From contig CAKNFJ010000002.1 of the NCBI GenBank assembly GCA_930633495.1, forward strand, positions 310,001 through 374,000: a stretch of DNA of 64,000 nucleotides. The letters run 5' to 3'. The stretch comes from Hyphomicrobiales bacterium. GTDB taxonomy: Bacteria > Pseudomonadota > Alphaproteobacteria > Rhizobiales > Beijerinckiaceae. Both the position numbers and the translations under genes were made by a program. Positions 7,223 through 15,960 of this stretch are shown in pieces; the stretch's first letter is position 1; the number at the start of each line of letters is the position of its first letter. The notes below the pieces were generated by a model. It had not been told where the DNA came from, made no database searches, and was given only the letters and a program-made list of their open reading frames with translations.

Positions 7223-9520
7223 ATGTCCGTTGAAATTGCCGTTCGCCACAGCTTTGCTCCCGGATCCCACGGCCACCAGCTGGTCGGGATCATGAAGGAG
7301 TTCGCTGGGACGATCGATAATTTCGTCTCGACGGTCGGAGATGAGCACATCGCCCGCTTTGAGGTGGTCGCAAGCCTCGATTTCGAGGACGAGGTCGTCG
7401 AGCAAGAGGATGTCCTCGATTTCATCGAGGCCCTCCGCGCCCATGAAGGGCAGGCCGGCATCGTTCTGTCTGACACCGACAGCGATATCCCACAATGGGC
7501 GATGCTGATCGTTCCTCGCCTTGAGATGATCTTCGACAAGCGGGGTATGCTCGTTCACGCACGCTGCGATTATCAGGTGGTGGGCGGCTTCGGGGAAATC
7601 GAAGTCGAGGACGAAGATGAAGATGGGGTGCAGCCCGAACTGCGCGCGCTCTTCGCCTTCGCTGTCGGCGTCAGCCCGGTCCTCGAACTCTGGAAGCACG
7701 TCATCGGAGAGGGGATACCTGCCTCGGCGGTTATGGAGCACCATATCGTCACCAAGGCCGACCTCGAACCCACGCTCGCGCAGGCGGTGCGGGATGTGCT
7801 GCGACTGGTCATCGAAGGTGCCAGCTCCTTTGGCCCTCAAGCCGGTCCCTTCGTAACCATCGACGAGATCAATTGGGGAGGAGACGCGCAAGGACAGGCA
7901 GAAGAGCTGCGCCAGCAGGCCCTTCATCAGCAGACGACGCTTCCCACGCAGTGGCTGTCCCCGATCACCTCGGAAGGAAGCCCCCGCTTCGGCTACATCG
8001 ACGAAGAGAATTGCTGCCGCAGCTGGGTTGCGACAAACGACGATGAGCTCGGCGAGCTCCGGTCGCTCTCGGGATGGCGTCATGGCAACCCGTGCGCGTT
8101 GATGGCAACGGAGGACGGCAGCTATCACATCGCCGTCGCCTCGTTGTCGGGAGAAGGGGCCGGATCGTATCCGATCGCGGTCTACGCCCAGAGGCTCTCG
8201 CTCGAATTCGAAACCCATGAGAGTTGGGACGCGGTCAATCTCTCGCTGGAATGCGACCAGGTTTGGGGTGATCACGACGATCCGGATTTCATCGCCCACA
8301 TGGCTGAGCACATGGCGGAGTTCGCCAAGAAGCTCGCACGGAACGCCTTCCTGCGTCCGACCGGCGTCCCGCGCAGGCTCCGCCTGACAATTCACGCCGA
8401 TGAAGCGCTGCTCGACGAGATCGAGGGGTACGTCGAAGAAATTGAGGTCGATGTTCGGGCCTTCGCCGCCCTCTGCCCGGGCGAGAACATGCTGGAATCC
8501 CTCGACATCGATTATATCGTGCCGAAGGTCGTTATCGATGACGGTATGTCGCCACTCGCCGTTCACGCTCTCCCGAAAATCGTCTCCCTCCCCCTCGATC
8601 TTGAGGAGCGGCTTGACGATCTCGGCGATGTCGAAGGAGAGGGCTGGAACGCGCTCGATCTGGATCCAAGCTCGACGACCTTCGTGAAAGGCCGCTGGCT
8701 GACCGCAGGTGAAATCGCAGGCAAACCGACCCGCCTGCCCTTCATCGTCTTCAAGAGCAACCGCTCTGGTGAGGTGGTCGTCTACTCGACACTATCGACG
8801 AAGAAGGCGCCCGGTCTCCCGAGCTCGCTCGGGAAATCCATGATCGGTGATCTCGGCACCGCTACGCTAATCGGCATGATGGAGGCCGGCAGCGGGATCA
8901 TTTGGGAAGGCAAGGCGCCGGCGCGACCGAGGTCCAAGTCCCGCGCATTCATCGACCTCATCGCGAAGACGTTCCCCGACGATCGCTTCTCATTGGTGCC
9001 CTTCAAACAGGCCTATTTCTCGACGGCGTTGCAGGGCTCGCCTGTGATCTCAGAGATCATCGTCGATGCGCGGATGCCCGCGGCTGAACGCCGGCACGTC
9101 ATTGGGTGCCTTGAGGAGAAGCCTGGTCGAGGGCAGCGATCCCGGATCGTCACGGTTCCGGACGTCCCCTGGACCCCGGCAAATCTGGAGGCCGCTCTAG
9201 GTGAGATGCTTGCTGATTATGCGATGGGCGCCGCGCTCGCATCGCGTGACGGCTCCGAGGGAGAGGATTTCAACGACTTTCTGGCGCTGATCCGTGGCGT
9301 CTCCTATGCGGTCGCCAGTACCCTGATCGGCAGTGGTTCTCCGCTCTCCCTGGCGACGACGAGCTTCCTGCTGAATGTCCATGGGTCCAGCAGCCTTGCC
9401 GACGAGGTGTTCAGGCAGCTCGCGCGGCTGGATATGAAGTCACTGCGATCCGTCGACGACACCATCGAACTCGTCCACGGGGTGCTGAACAACGCGATGG
9501 AAGCCGACCTGGAGATCTAA
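7223..9520 (+). CDS. Large hypothetical protein (765 aa)
   Basis: Unrecognised. Strong ribosome site (GGAGG) before ATG 7223. The product is acidic overall with Asp/Glu runs (EVEDEDEDG near residue 133), cytoplasmic, with no signal peptide or membrane segment and no Walker, nuclease or helix-turn-helix motif that I can see. The middle (about residues 430-560) contains repeated acidic beta-like patches, and the last 150 residues look helical. It stands alone between the iteron-like array upstream and two further copies of the same repeat just after its stop (9527-9577). That placement suggests a role linked to replication or copy control, but this is inference from position alone. Confidence 0.85.
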   Translation: MSVEIAVRHSFAPGSHGHQLVGIMKEFAGTIDNFVSTVGDEHIARFEVVASLDFEDEVVEQEDVLDFIEALRAHEGQAGIVLSDTDSDIPQWAMLIVPRLEMIFDKRGMLVHARCDYQVVGGFGEIEVEDEDEDGVQPELRALFAFAVGVSPVLELWKHVIGEGIPASAVMEHHIVTKADLEPTLAQAVRDVLRLVIEGASSFGPQAGPFVTIDEINWGGDAQGQAEELRQQALHQQTTLPTQWLSPITSEGSPRFGYIDEENCCRSWVATNDDELGELRSLSGWRHGNPCALMATEDGSYHIAVASLSGEGAGSYPIAVYAQRLSLEFETHESWDAVNLSLECDQVWGDHDDPDFIAHMAEHMAEFAKKLARNAFLRPTGVPRRLRLTIHADEALLDEIEGYVEEIEVDVRAFAALCPGENMLESLDIDYIVPKVVIDDGMSPLAVHALPKIVSLPLDLEERLDDLGDVEGEGWNALDLDPSSTTFVKGRWLTAGEIAGKPTRLPFIVFKSNRSGEVVVYSTLSTKKAPGLPSSLGKSMIGDLGTATLIGMMEAGSGIIWEGKAPARPRSKSRAFIDLIAKTFPDDRFSLVPFKQAYFSTALQGSPVISEIIVDARMPAAERRHVIGCLEEKPGRGQRSRIVTVPDVPWTPANLEAALGEMLADYAMGAALASRDGSEGEDFNDFLALIRGVSYAVASTLIGSGSPLSLATTSFLLNVHGSSSLADEVFRQLARLDMKSLRSVDDTIELVHGVLNNAMEADLEI

Positions 9521-9526
9521 TTGGGT

Positions 9527-9577
9527 CTGCCAAAATCGCCGTACATCACTCTCTCGGCTATTGCCAAAAATCCGAGC
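9527..9577. repeat. Two outlying copies of the iteron-like repeat
   Basis: A full copy CTGCCAAAATCGCCGTACAT then CACTCTC (9527-9553) begins 7 bp after the stop of the 765-aa gene, and a half-copy ATTGCCAAAAATCCGAG follows (9560-9576). They match the array at 5.9-6.7 kb. Confidence 0.75.
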
Positions 9578-9605
9578 CTCGCGGGTCGGATGCGAGCCGC
9601 GTCAC

Positions 9606-9851
9606 TCAAGGCCCGAAGGATGAAAGCTCTTCGGCAGATCGCGCTCGGACGAGCTCTGGGTCAGGCCCGATCAGGGTTCCCGTGGCGGTATCGACCCACC
9701 AGTCGTCCTGGTCTCGATGTACGGTTCCGCTATCGATCAGCGCCTGCATGCCATCGCGATAGGCCTCCCAGCGGCGCGTGAACTCGACTTCGTCGGCCTC
9801 GCTGTCGCCAAGGTCCGCAGTTTCGAAGCTGGGCCAATTCGAGTTCGTCAT
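9606..9851 (-). CDS. Small acidic hypothetical protein (81 aa)
   Basis: Unrecognised 81-residue acidic protein beginning MTNSNWPSFETADLGDSEAD, with a Trp-containing centre (DQDDWWVDTATGTLIGP). The protein-like composition and matching codon use support it. It sits 31 nt downstream of the ADP-ribosyltransferase-like gene in the same direction and may be part of that operon. No function assigned. Confidence 0.6.
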   Translation of the reverse strand: MTNSNWPSFETADLGDSEADEVEFTRRWEAYRDGMQALIDSGTVHRDQDDWWVDTATGTLIGPDPELVRARSAEELSSFGP

Positions 9852-9882
9852 TGGGAGATCCGTGAATTACGAGGGAAGCGTT

Positions 9883-10989
9883 TCAGAGGGTCGGCGCGGG
9901 CGCGGCGTGCCCTGGTGCCGGTGGAGGCGGCAACGCGGCGAGGGACACGCTAAGCAGCTCCGTGAACTCTCTCACGAAGTCATTGAGAGGCTGACCAGGC
10001 TGCCACGACAGGTAGATCCCGTGGTGGTCGCGATCGGTCCGCACGCGGTCGTCCGAGTGAGCGGCGGATAGCGATGCCAGGAAAGTGTCGGCGCGGCGCC
10101 ACTCGTCGAACGAGGGGGTGCCCCAGACCAGACCGAGCTCGGCGATCTCATCCTGCTGATAGGCGCCGACGGTGGCGCGCAGCCGCCCGATCCGTCCCAT
10201 GACTTCGATCTGAACGAGGCGACCGGCGTGCGTGAAGCGCGCTTCGGCGTGATCCTTGTCGCCGATCAGCTGCACCTCACCAGAGAGTGATTTGCCGAGC
10301 GCGTCCGCGGCGGCTTCCAGAACCGCCCGCCGGTCAGAAGACAGCTTCAGCTTCCCTGCCTGGGTTCGAATGCCCCCGACACGAGCAAGCTCGGCGTCGG
10401 CGTCGAAACCAGGCCCATTGACGACACCAGCGGGCCAATCGACAACCGCGGCGTCCGTGCCCGGCGGAAGCATGACGATGTCCTCAGGGGTGAGAGCCAG
10501 CCAGCTCCAGGAGACCGAGCGTGCCGAGCTCTCGTAGCTGTTGCGATACACGATGCCATCGTGCCCGGTCTCCTTGAGGCCCTGACGGAACAGGTCAAGG
10601 ATGGCTCGACGCTCGTAGAACTCCCGCGGCAGAAGCTTGCGGATCTCGGCTTGGATGCCGGCCGGCAAGAAGCGACGCAGGGCTCCGATCAGATAGTCGC
10701 CGGTCCAGGCACGAGGATCGTCGGGAAGAAACACGGGGTTGGCAATTTTCAGCGCCACTGGGATCAGCCGATCCGGACCGGGCGCCGCCTTGATCTCGGC
10801 CACGTTCAATGTCTGCAGCCGGCGCTGAGCCTGTCGGCGGGATCCGAAATGGAACCCCAGGTCGGAGGTGGATGCAAAGCGATCGAAAGCGTGTCGTGTC
10901 CCGTGCCAGAGCACCAGCGGTCGGCCGGCGGCATCGGCCGCCCGAGTGCCCAGCAAAATCGCCGACTGCTGATCGGAGAGCTCGGTCAC
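9883..10989 (-). CDS. ADP-ribosyltransferase-like protein (ART fold)
   Basis: The N-terminal ~175 residues resemble the ADP-ribosyltransferase domains found in plasmid and phage polyvalent proteins: PLVLWHGTRHAFDRF (HGT at about 29-31), DLGFHFGSRRQA, PVALKIANPVFLPD, then GHDGIVYRNSYE and SWLALTPEDIVML. These are the order and spacing of NAD-binding strands in that group, in which the enzyme transfers ADP-ribose from NAD to a protein or nucleic acid. The rest (residues ~190-350) is unrecognised and ends in a Pro/Ala tail. The start overlaps the stop of the upstream gene (ATGA). The target is unknown; roles in host takeover, toxin-antitoxin or plasmid establishment are all possible. Confidence 0.75.
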   Translation of the reverse strand: MTELSDQQSAILLGTRAADAAGRPLVLWHGTRHAFDRFASTSDLGFHFGSRRQAQRRLQTLNVAEIKAAPGPDRLIPVALKIANPVFLPDDPRAWTGDYLIGALRRFLPAGIQAEIRKLLPREFYERRAILDLFRQGLKETGHDGIVYRNSYESSARSVSWSWLALTPEDIVMLPPGTDAAVVDWPAGVVNGPGFDADAELARVGGIRTQAGKLKLSSDRRAVLEAAADALGKSLSGEVQLIGDKDHAEARFTHAGRLVQIEVMGRIGRLRATVGAYQQDEIAELGLVWGTPSFDEWRRADTFLASLSAAHSDDRVRTDRDHHGIYLSWQPGQPLNDFVREFTELLSVSLAALPPPPAPGHAAPAPTL

Positions 10990-11510
10990 GGCACGAGACC
11001 CGGCGTCGAGGGGGCGAGGCGATCGGCGACACCGGCTGCGGCCGCAAGATCGTTGAGAAGCGCGAAGGGAACAGTGGTCCGGTCCGCCGACAGGATGGCG
11101 CTCACTGCGGGGCGCGAGTGAGGGTCTGCATTGCTCGCGGCGCGTTCCAGCCGAGACAGCGCCTCCTGATCAACGTCGACGACCTCATCGTCCTCATTCA
11201 CCTGCGAGTCGTAGAAGACATCCAGGACGGCTTTGGCGAGCTCCCTGGCGCTCGCTGAGGGGATCTCCGGGGATCGGCTCGGGAGAACGGTGCCGTGCTG
11301 GTCCAGCTCGCCGGCCAGGTCGATGTTGAGGATGCCGCTGGGAAGGTACTGGATGCGGTACCGGAACCGGTGCTCGTCATCGGGATCGATGCCAACGATC
11401 TCCCCAACGGCTCCAGCCGGCGCATATCGCTCGCCGAAGTCTCCCTCATCCATCACGGGGCGGCTGGAGCGGATATGGGTTCCCAGGGCGAGCGGATGAG
11501 GGTGCGGCAT
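10986..11510 (-). CDS. Hypothetical protein upstream of ART gene (174 aa)
   Basis: Unrecognised soluble protein. ATG 11510 is preferred (MPHPHPLALGTHIRSS); the frame is open to 11567 without better support. It includes a short beta-rich segment (HRFRYRIQYLPSGILNIDLAG) and an acidic segment (SQVNEDDEVVDVDQEA). It overlaps the ADP-ribosyltransferase-like gene by ATGA and probably works with it, perhaps as a partner or immunity protein; that is inference from coupling only. Confidence 0.6.
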   Translation of the reverse strand: MPHPHPLALGTHIRSSRPVMDEGDFGERYAPAGAVGEIVGIDPDDEHRFRYRIQYLPSGILNIDLAGELDQHGTVLPSRSPEIPSASARELAKAVLDVFYDSQVNEDDEVVDVDQEALSRLERAASNADPHSRPAVSAILSADRTTVPFALLNDLAAAAGVADRLAPSTPGLVP

Positions 11511-11571
11511 TGATGGATTCCTGGCAGGTGATCCCGCAGGATTTCCGCGCGTACCTGAAAGGCACAAGTTC

Positions 11572-12828
11572 TCAGGCGGTCAAGGCGATCCTGCGCTCCT
11601 GCCGGGCGGTAGGCCGGCAGCGCATATGCAGGAGCTTTTCCTTGCGACCTTCCTCGATCTCCAGATCGTAGTCCGGAAACGCCTCTAGCTTCGACGCGGC
11701 GACAATCTCTTCGATCGCAGTTCTGAACTTCGAGGTCGGCAGCTTCGAGCCGGAGCGCTTGCGCAGTTCGGAGAGAGAATAGCGGGCTTCGGTTTCCCCT
11801 GCAGCTTTGCGGGCGAGACGATAGACGAAGCGCGCGATCGGCCGGGTGATGAGGAAGTAGTCGGGATTGAGGGTCAGAATGGTCGGCTTGCCGTCCGGCC
11901 GGACGACGCCGTTGTAGACGAAGTCTGGGATCTCGATCTCGACCAGGTCGATGCGGTCCTGATTGGTTCTGGAGACGACCCGGTAGCGGCCGATCATCGG
12001 TGTCGCTTCGGTGTCGCGGCGCGATCCCTTGGCGTCCTTCGTCAGGCTGGTGATCTTGATACGCGTCGCCTGGAGGCGGTCGAGCGCCTTTTCCAGATCG
12101 ATGTACTGCTTGCCACCGAGCTCGCGGCGGCAGAAGCGCAGGATGTCGGAGGCGGCCGGGCGGTAGACGCGCGGAGGCAAGGACGGGCGAAGCCCTTTGC
12201 GCTCGTCGATATGGTACTGCCGCATCGCATCGGCGAGGTACGAGATCATGTTGATGACGATGTCGTAGTCCCACGCAGTGGCGAGACCGACCTGGGCACC
12301 GCCCTCGATGCGGATAATGGCGTCCTTGAGCTCGTAGGTGATGACGCCGGCGGTCGACGATTTCGACAGCGTGAAGGGCGCGATGTCGAGCAGAGAGAAC
12401 TCGTCCTTTATCGGCGCATCGTGGACCTGTGGGACGAAGAACTCCATCTGGGGATGCTCCGCCGGCGGATCACGCATTATCGCGGAGTCCTGTTTGGCGC
12501 GCGCTTGCTCAGATTTGGTCGGGATTTCGTGACGGGTGAGGAGGCAGATCTCTTCGGCGCGAATTGCGTCCGACATGCGCTGGAGCGCCTGCCGAATCCC
12601 CGGCGACTGAACCTCTTCCAGCTTCAGTTCGGAGATGGTGCGTCGGGCGTAATATCGACGCAAGCGACTGAGCGACTCTTTGTCGAGGGAGCGGCAGTCT
12701 TCCGGAGCCTCTCCGTCCAAATTCTGAATCTGGCGCGCTACATCCTGCAGATACGCGTTCTTCTCGTGGAGCGAGAGCTCCGCGAATTCGGAACGGGGTA
12801 GCAGGGGAATGCGCTTCGGTGCCGCCAT
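11572..12828 (-). CDS. RPA-type plasmid replication initiator (PF10134-like)
   Basis: Matches the replication initiator protein A family of alphaproteobacterial plasmids. Features in order: FFVPQVHDAPIKDEFSLLDI and PFTLSK (about residues 132-160), GLATAWDYDIVINMISYLAD (about 181-200), the LRFCRRELGGKQY region, DRLQATRIKITS, NQDRIDLVEIEIPD, TLNPDYFLITRPIARFVYRL and ARKAAGETEARYSLSELRKR, SGSKLPTSKFRTAIEEI. It has family length (418 aa) with an N-terminal extension of about 120 helical residues. It should bind the plasmid origin; the only iteron-like array in the window lies 5-6 kb away at 5.9-6.8 kb. Monocistronic, minus strand. Confidence 0.9.
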   Translation of the reverse strand: MAAPKRIPLLPRSEFAELSLHEKNAYLQDVARQIQNLDGEAPEDCRSLDKESLSRLRRYYARRTISELKLEEVQSPGIRQALQRMSDAIRAEEICLLTRHEIPTKSEQARAKQDSAIMRDPPAEHPQMEFFVPQVHDAPIKDEFSLLDIAPFTLSKSSTAGVITYELKDAIIRIEGGAQVGLATAWDYDIVINMISYLADAMRQYHIDERKGLRPSLPPRVYRPAASDILRFCRRELGGKQYIDLEKALDRLQATRIKITSLTKDAKGSRRDTEATPMIGRYRVVSRTNQDRIDLVEIEIPDFVYNGVVRPDGKPTILTLNPDYFLITRPIARFVYRLARKAAGETEARYSLSELRKRSGSKLPTSKFRTAIEEIVAASKLEAFPDYDLEIEEGRKEKLLHMRCRPTARQERRIALTA

Positions 12829-12952
12829 GATCTCACATTGCCACCCGCTGAATCAGGAGGCCCTGAGCGGCTGACTGGCCGGGTCCGGAAGCGATCCCGA
12901 ATCAGCGCTCGTCGCGCATGATAGCAAAATCCTCGCGCGCGAAGCTGGGCCG

Positions 12953-13681
12953 TTAGGTCGACTGATCCGAGAGCATGCGGGCGGCGCCGGAGCCAGCCAG
13001 GCCGGCGTTGAGCGAGATGTCGTTTGCGGCGCTGACGCCAGCCTCATAACCAGTGTCCTGGCTCAGGCTGTCACGGCCGTTTCGGGTGTAGCGCAGGCTG
13101 ACACCGGTTCCCTTCATCGCCGCTTCGACGATGTCCATCTTGCGGAGGATCAGGCCTTTGCCGATGGCCTTCTGGCGGGCCCAGGTGATCTCGTTGATTC
13201 GCCGGCAGAGCGTGTCGGTCAGACCATCCATGAAGGCAATGTGGCGCCGCCGGCGCACGTTCGGCCTGAGCAGGATCATGTCAGCGAGAAGCTGCTCCGA
13301 GAGCGAGTTCATGGCCCGGGCGCACACCTCCAGGAGGTAGACCGCAATGGCGACGTCAGCCTCGTGGCCGAAGAACGTCTCGATTGAGGATTTCATCGCG
13401 GTCTTATGCGACGTCCAATTCTTCGTGTCAGTGAGCTTGCCGATCGCGTTGGCGACACGCCACAGCCGGGCGGATACGACCTCCTGGTCGGAGCGGAATT
13501 CCTCGCTGACGAACTCGTCTTTGGGGGCTTCTTCAAGCTCGTCTGCCTGGATGCCATAGCGCTCAAGCAGCTCTGCGGCCTTCGCTGCGGCCGCGGAGGC
13601 TTCGGCTTCCGAGCAAGAATTCTGGATCGTTTTCGCGCGGAGTGCGCGAATGATGTCCAAGATGCGCTGACGGTTCTTCAT
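12953..13681 (-). CDS. DUF2786-like protein (242 aa)
   Basis: The first ~45 residues (RILDIIRALRAKT then EAEASAAAAKAAELLERYGI) match the DUF2786 helical domain, which typically begins this way with a K..LL.kAe.t...EA..A..kA..lm..y pattern. It is followed by the larger domain that usually accompanies it (VAIAVYLLEVCARAMNSLSE and RHIAFMDGLTDTLCRRI). The C-terminal part contains YEAGVSAANDISLN. These proteins are common on plasmids and phages and have no known function. It is separate from the initiator gene by 124 bp. Confidence 0.8.
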   Translation of the reverse strand: MKNRQRILDIIRALRAKTIQNSCSEAEASAAAAKAAELLERYGIQADELEEAPKDEFVSEEFRSDQEVVSARLWRVANAIGKLTDTKNWTSHKTAMKSSIETFFGHEADVAIAVYLLEVCARAMNSLSEQLLADMILLRPNVRRRRHIAFMDGLTDTLCRRINEITWARQKAIGKGLILRKMDIVEAAMKGTGVSLRYTRNGRDSLSQDTGYEAGVSAANDISLNAGLAGSGAARMLSDQST

Positions 13682-13784
13682 GACGGCTCTCGATTCCGAT
13701 CCCGAACCATACCGTGGATGAAGGATTGAAGCGCTTGATCAATGCATCCCGTCTGCTGATTTTGGTGGATGAAGGAGACATTCC

Positions 13785-14498
13785 ATGCCGATTCCATCTC
13801 TGCCCGCCTATTACCAGCCCCAGGTCTGGGTCGACGATCACGCGCTTCCCGACGGGCCGAAGACGCAGTTTGACGCGGCGCATGCGCTGTTCACGTTGGC
13901 GAACGAGCCGTTCAAGGCCGCGGTGCAGTCGATCCTGGACGGCAACGTGCGCAACCTCGACCCTGTCGGCGAGGCGGCTGTCGAGGAGAGCTTCAACGGT
14001 CCGTTCTACGTCCGCATCGAGCGTGATGATTTCGAGACCTGGTGCAGGAAGCTGCAGCTCAATCCCGAGGAAGTCGGCAACTACGAGCTGGGGTACCGGG
14101 TGGAGCTGCTGAAGAAGCTGGAGTCGGCTCATTTCACCGAGATCGCGGACTGGCGCCTCAAGAACGACGACGGCAGCGAGCTGTCAGTCGATCAGCAAAT
14201 GCCCTGGCCTGTCACGATTTCGGCGGCCCTGGACGGCGGAATCCTCATTGGAGCAACGGCGCCGGATGGCACCGTTCGTGAGCTTCTCATCGAAATCGAT
14301 CAGGGACGCTTCAAGGTCGGGGCCTATCTCGATCAGACCGTAGCCGAAGAGCCGACGGTCATGCATGTCCTCGACGACGGCGTCGTGGTCAGCCACGGCC
14401 GACAGCTGACGAAATACGTGCCCGGCGAGGACGGCGGGGCAAGCGTTTCGGACCTCCCCGAGCTCTACGGCTCCCCTGCCCCGGGCTTCCGGCCTTGA
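13785..14498 (+). CDS. Hypothetical protein (237 aa)
   Basis: Unrecognised soluble acidic protein of 237 residues, starting MPIPSLPAYYQPQVWVDDHA. An AAGGAG ribosome site lies 9 nt before the ATG. No signal peptide. The C-terminal half alternates short beta strands and turns (GGILIGATAPDGTVRELLIEI), which suggests a beta-rich domain. It is convergent with the cysteine-rich gene cluster on the minus strand, 5 bp away. No function assigned. Confidence 0.72.
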   Translation: MPIPSLPAYYQPQVWVDDHALPDGPKTQFDAAHALFTLANEPFKAAVQSILDGNVRNLDPVGEAAVEESFNGPFYVRIERDDFETWCRKLQLNPEEVGNYELGYRVELLKKLESAHFTEIADWRLKNDDGSELSVDQQMPWPVTISAALDGGILIGATAPDGTVRELLIEIDQGRFKVGAYLDQTVAEEPTVMHVLDDGVVVSHGRQLTKYVPGEDGGASVSDLPELYGSPAPGFRP

Positions 14499-14503
14499 TC
14501 CCG

Positions 14504-14971
14504 CTATTTTGTCGGGGCTAAAGCGCCGTCGCACTTATCGGGTTGCCCGCCGACAGCTCGGCACAGCTGGTTCAGAAGCGTCCTCTGGTCTTCCCTGAGG
14601 ACGCGGTTCGTTTCGGCGATTTCAGCGCGGATCGCTTCTCCGTTGGCGAATGCTGCGACGTCAATCTCGTCGACGCATTTGTCGTAGTGCCACTCATCGA
14701 CGATCGCTTTGCATTCGTTGATTTGGTTCGAGGTAGCGCCGAAATCGGTGCCACAGCTCATTTCGAACTTCGAGGGGTTCTCTTTGCTGGTCGGGGCACA
14801 CTTTGAGCCAAGCTTGTTAAGCCTCTCTGTGACGCATTCCTTGATAAGAGCGACACGGCACGCCTCGTTCTTTACCCCAACTGTTTTCTGCTTCTGGGCT
14901 AGCGCAGTTGCGCTCTGAAGAGCGCATAGGGTGAGGCCGACGCAAGCACCCAGCTTAAAGGTCTCGGTCAT
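14504..14971 (-). CDS. Secreted 8-cysteine family protein, member 1 (155 aa)
   Basis: Exported protein with a clear signal peptide (MTETFKLGACVGLTLCALQS, cut after ALAQ). The mature part has eight Cys and the shared C-terminal signature EIAETNRVLREDQRTLLNQL then CRAVGGQPDKCD. The same framework recurs in the two genes upstream and in two genes at 49.6-50.5 kb. I know no family name for it. ATG 14971 is chosen because GGAGGA precedes it and it begins the signal peptide. It is the last of three tandem genes. Eight conserved Cys in an exported protein imply four disulfides in the periplasm or outside the cell; its role is unknown. Confidence 0.8.
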   Translation of the reverse strand: MTETFKLGACVGLTLCALQSATALAQKQKTVGVKNEACRVALIKECVTERLNKLGSKCAPTSKENPSKFEMSCGTDFGATSNQINECKAIVDEWHYDKCVDEIDVAAFANGEAIRAEIAETNRVLREDQRTLLNQLCRAVGGQPDKCDGALAPTK

Positions 14972-15006
14972 CGTTCCTCCAAGGGATCGATCAGCAGGGA
15001 GGCGGC

Positions 15007-15450
15007 TCACTTTTTCATGGGTAGGGTCTCATCGCACCTGTCGGGCTTCCCCCCGACCGCTCTGCATAGCTCGTTGAGCATCGCGCGCTGATCCTCACGT
15101 ATCGCGCGGCTGGTTTCCTTGAGCTCGGCCAGGATGGCCGAGCTGTTGATTAGGGTCTGCAGGTTCACCGGCACCAGACATGTCCCGGCCTGCAGGTTGT
15201 CGACTTTGGCGCCGCAGGCGACAGCGTGTTGTTCGTCCGGTGTGTCTGTGAAGGGGCCCTGACAGACGGCGCCGCCGATCGGCGTAGAGCCGCGAGTACA
15301 AGCAATGGCTTTGGTCTGTGCAACGCAGGCAGAGATCGCGTCGGCACGACACTTCAGGTCGCGCACGAAAATTTCCTGGGCCATCGCCTGTGGTGTGCCG
15401 GTCAGTCCAGCGAGAAGAGCGATCACGATGGGGCGAAAATGGACTCTCAT
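15007..15450 (-). CDS. Secreted 8-cysteine family protein, member 2 (147 aa)
   Basis: Signal peptide MRVHFRPIVIALLAGLTGTP cut after AMAQ, then EIFVRDLKCRADAISACVAQ, six further Cys, and the family tail LKETSRAIREDQRAMLNELC and RAVGGKPDRCDE. Closest in layout to member 3, with which it shares the VRDL(K/E)C opening. It lies 10 nt after member 3 and 35 nt before member 1, so the three are cotranscribed. No enzyme motif is visible; the middle between Cys 3 and Cys 6 is variable, as expected for a disulfide scaffold with diversified loops. Confidence 0.82.
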   Translation of the reverse strand: MRVHFRPIVIALLAGLTGTPQAMAQEIFVRDLKCRADAISACVAQTKAIACTRGSTPIGGAVCQGPFTDTPDEQHAVACGAKVDNLQAGTCLVPVNLQTLINSSAILAELKETSRAIREDQRAMLNELCRAVGGKPDRCDETLPMKK

Positions 15451-15460
15451 GCTGCCCGTC

Positions 15461-15898
15461 TCACTTCGTTCCGGGGATGGATTCGTCGCACTTCTCAGGG
15501 TGACTGCTGACGGATCTGCATAGCTGATTGAGGAGCGCTCGCTGATCCTCGCGGATCGCTCGGTTGGTCTCTCGCATTTCAGACAGAATGGCGCCCAGGT
15601 CGACCTTGACCAAGCATTGTTCCGGTTCGTTGATCTCGATGTTGGTCGCGCAAGCCTCGACCTTGGCGCGATCGCGATTTGCAGGGATTTCCATCGTTTC
15701 GCAGTTGCCGATGCGAATAGCGGCGCCGCGGCAAGCTTCGCGGTACGCCTTTAAGACGCATGCGGTGACCGCCTTCGCCTGGCACTCCAGGTCTCGCACT
15801 GAAAATGATTGAGCGCGCCCGGACGGCGCGAGTAGCAAAGACGTCGCGACAACTGAAATGCTGGTCGCGACGGTCAACCACGCCATAGTTCGAGCCAT
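15461..15898 (-). CDS. Secreted 8-cysteine family protein, member 3 (145 aa)
   Basis: First gene of the three-gene cluster. Signal peptide MARTMAWLTVATSISVVATS with cleavage after GRAQ, then FSVRDLECQAKAVTAC, eight Cys in the mature chain, and the tail MRETNRAIREDQRALLNQLC and RSVSSHPEKCDE. ATG 15898 has AGGGGAAC before it; a longer frame upstream lacks signal-peptide character. Paralogous to the genes at 14504, 15007, 49605 and 50041. Function unknown. Confidence 0.82.
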   Translation of the reverse strand: MARTMAWLTVATSISVVATSLLLAPSGRAQSFSVRDLECQAKAVTACVLKAYREACRGAAIRIGNCETMEIPANRDRAKVEACATNIEINEPEQCLVKVDLGAILSEMRETNRAIREDQRALLNQLCRSVSSHPEKCDESIPGTK

Positions 15899-15960
15899 CG
15901 ATGTTCCCCTGCCCCGCTCAGCGCAGATTTGCAGGTATCTGACGCAGCGGCAAGGTAGCT

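Noticed and set aside
7151..8566. Long minus-strand open frame of about 470 codons inside the 765-aa gene
   Set aside because: It is a GC-rich antisense shadow; the plus frame has the ribosome site and normal codon-position bias, and the minus product is low in structure and unlike any protein. Similar shadows at 19262-20464, 33143-34612, 34802-36073 and 39885-40784 were rejected for the same reason.
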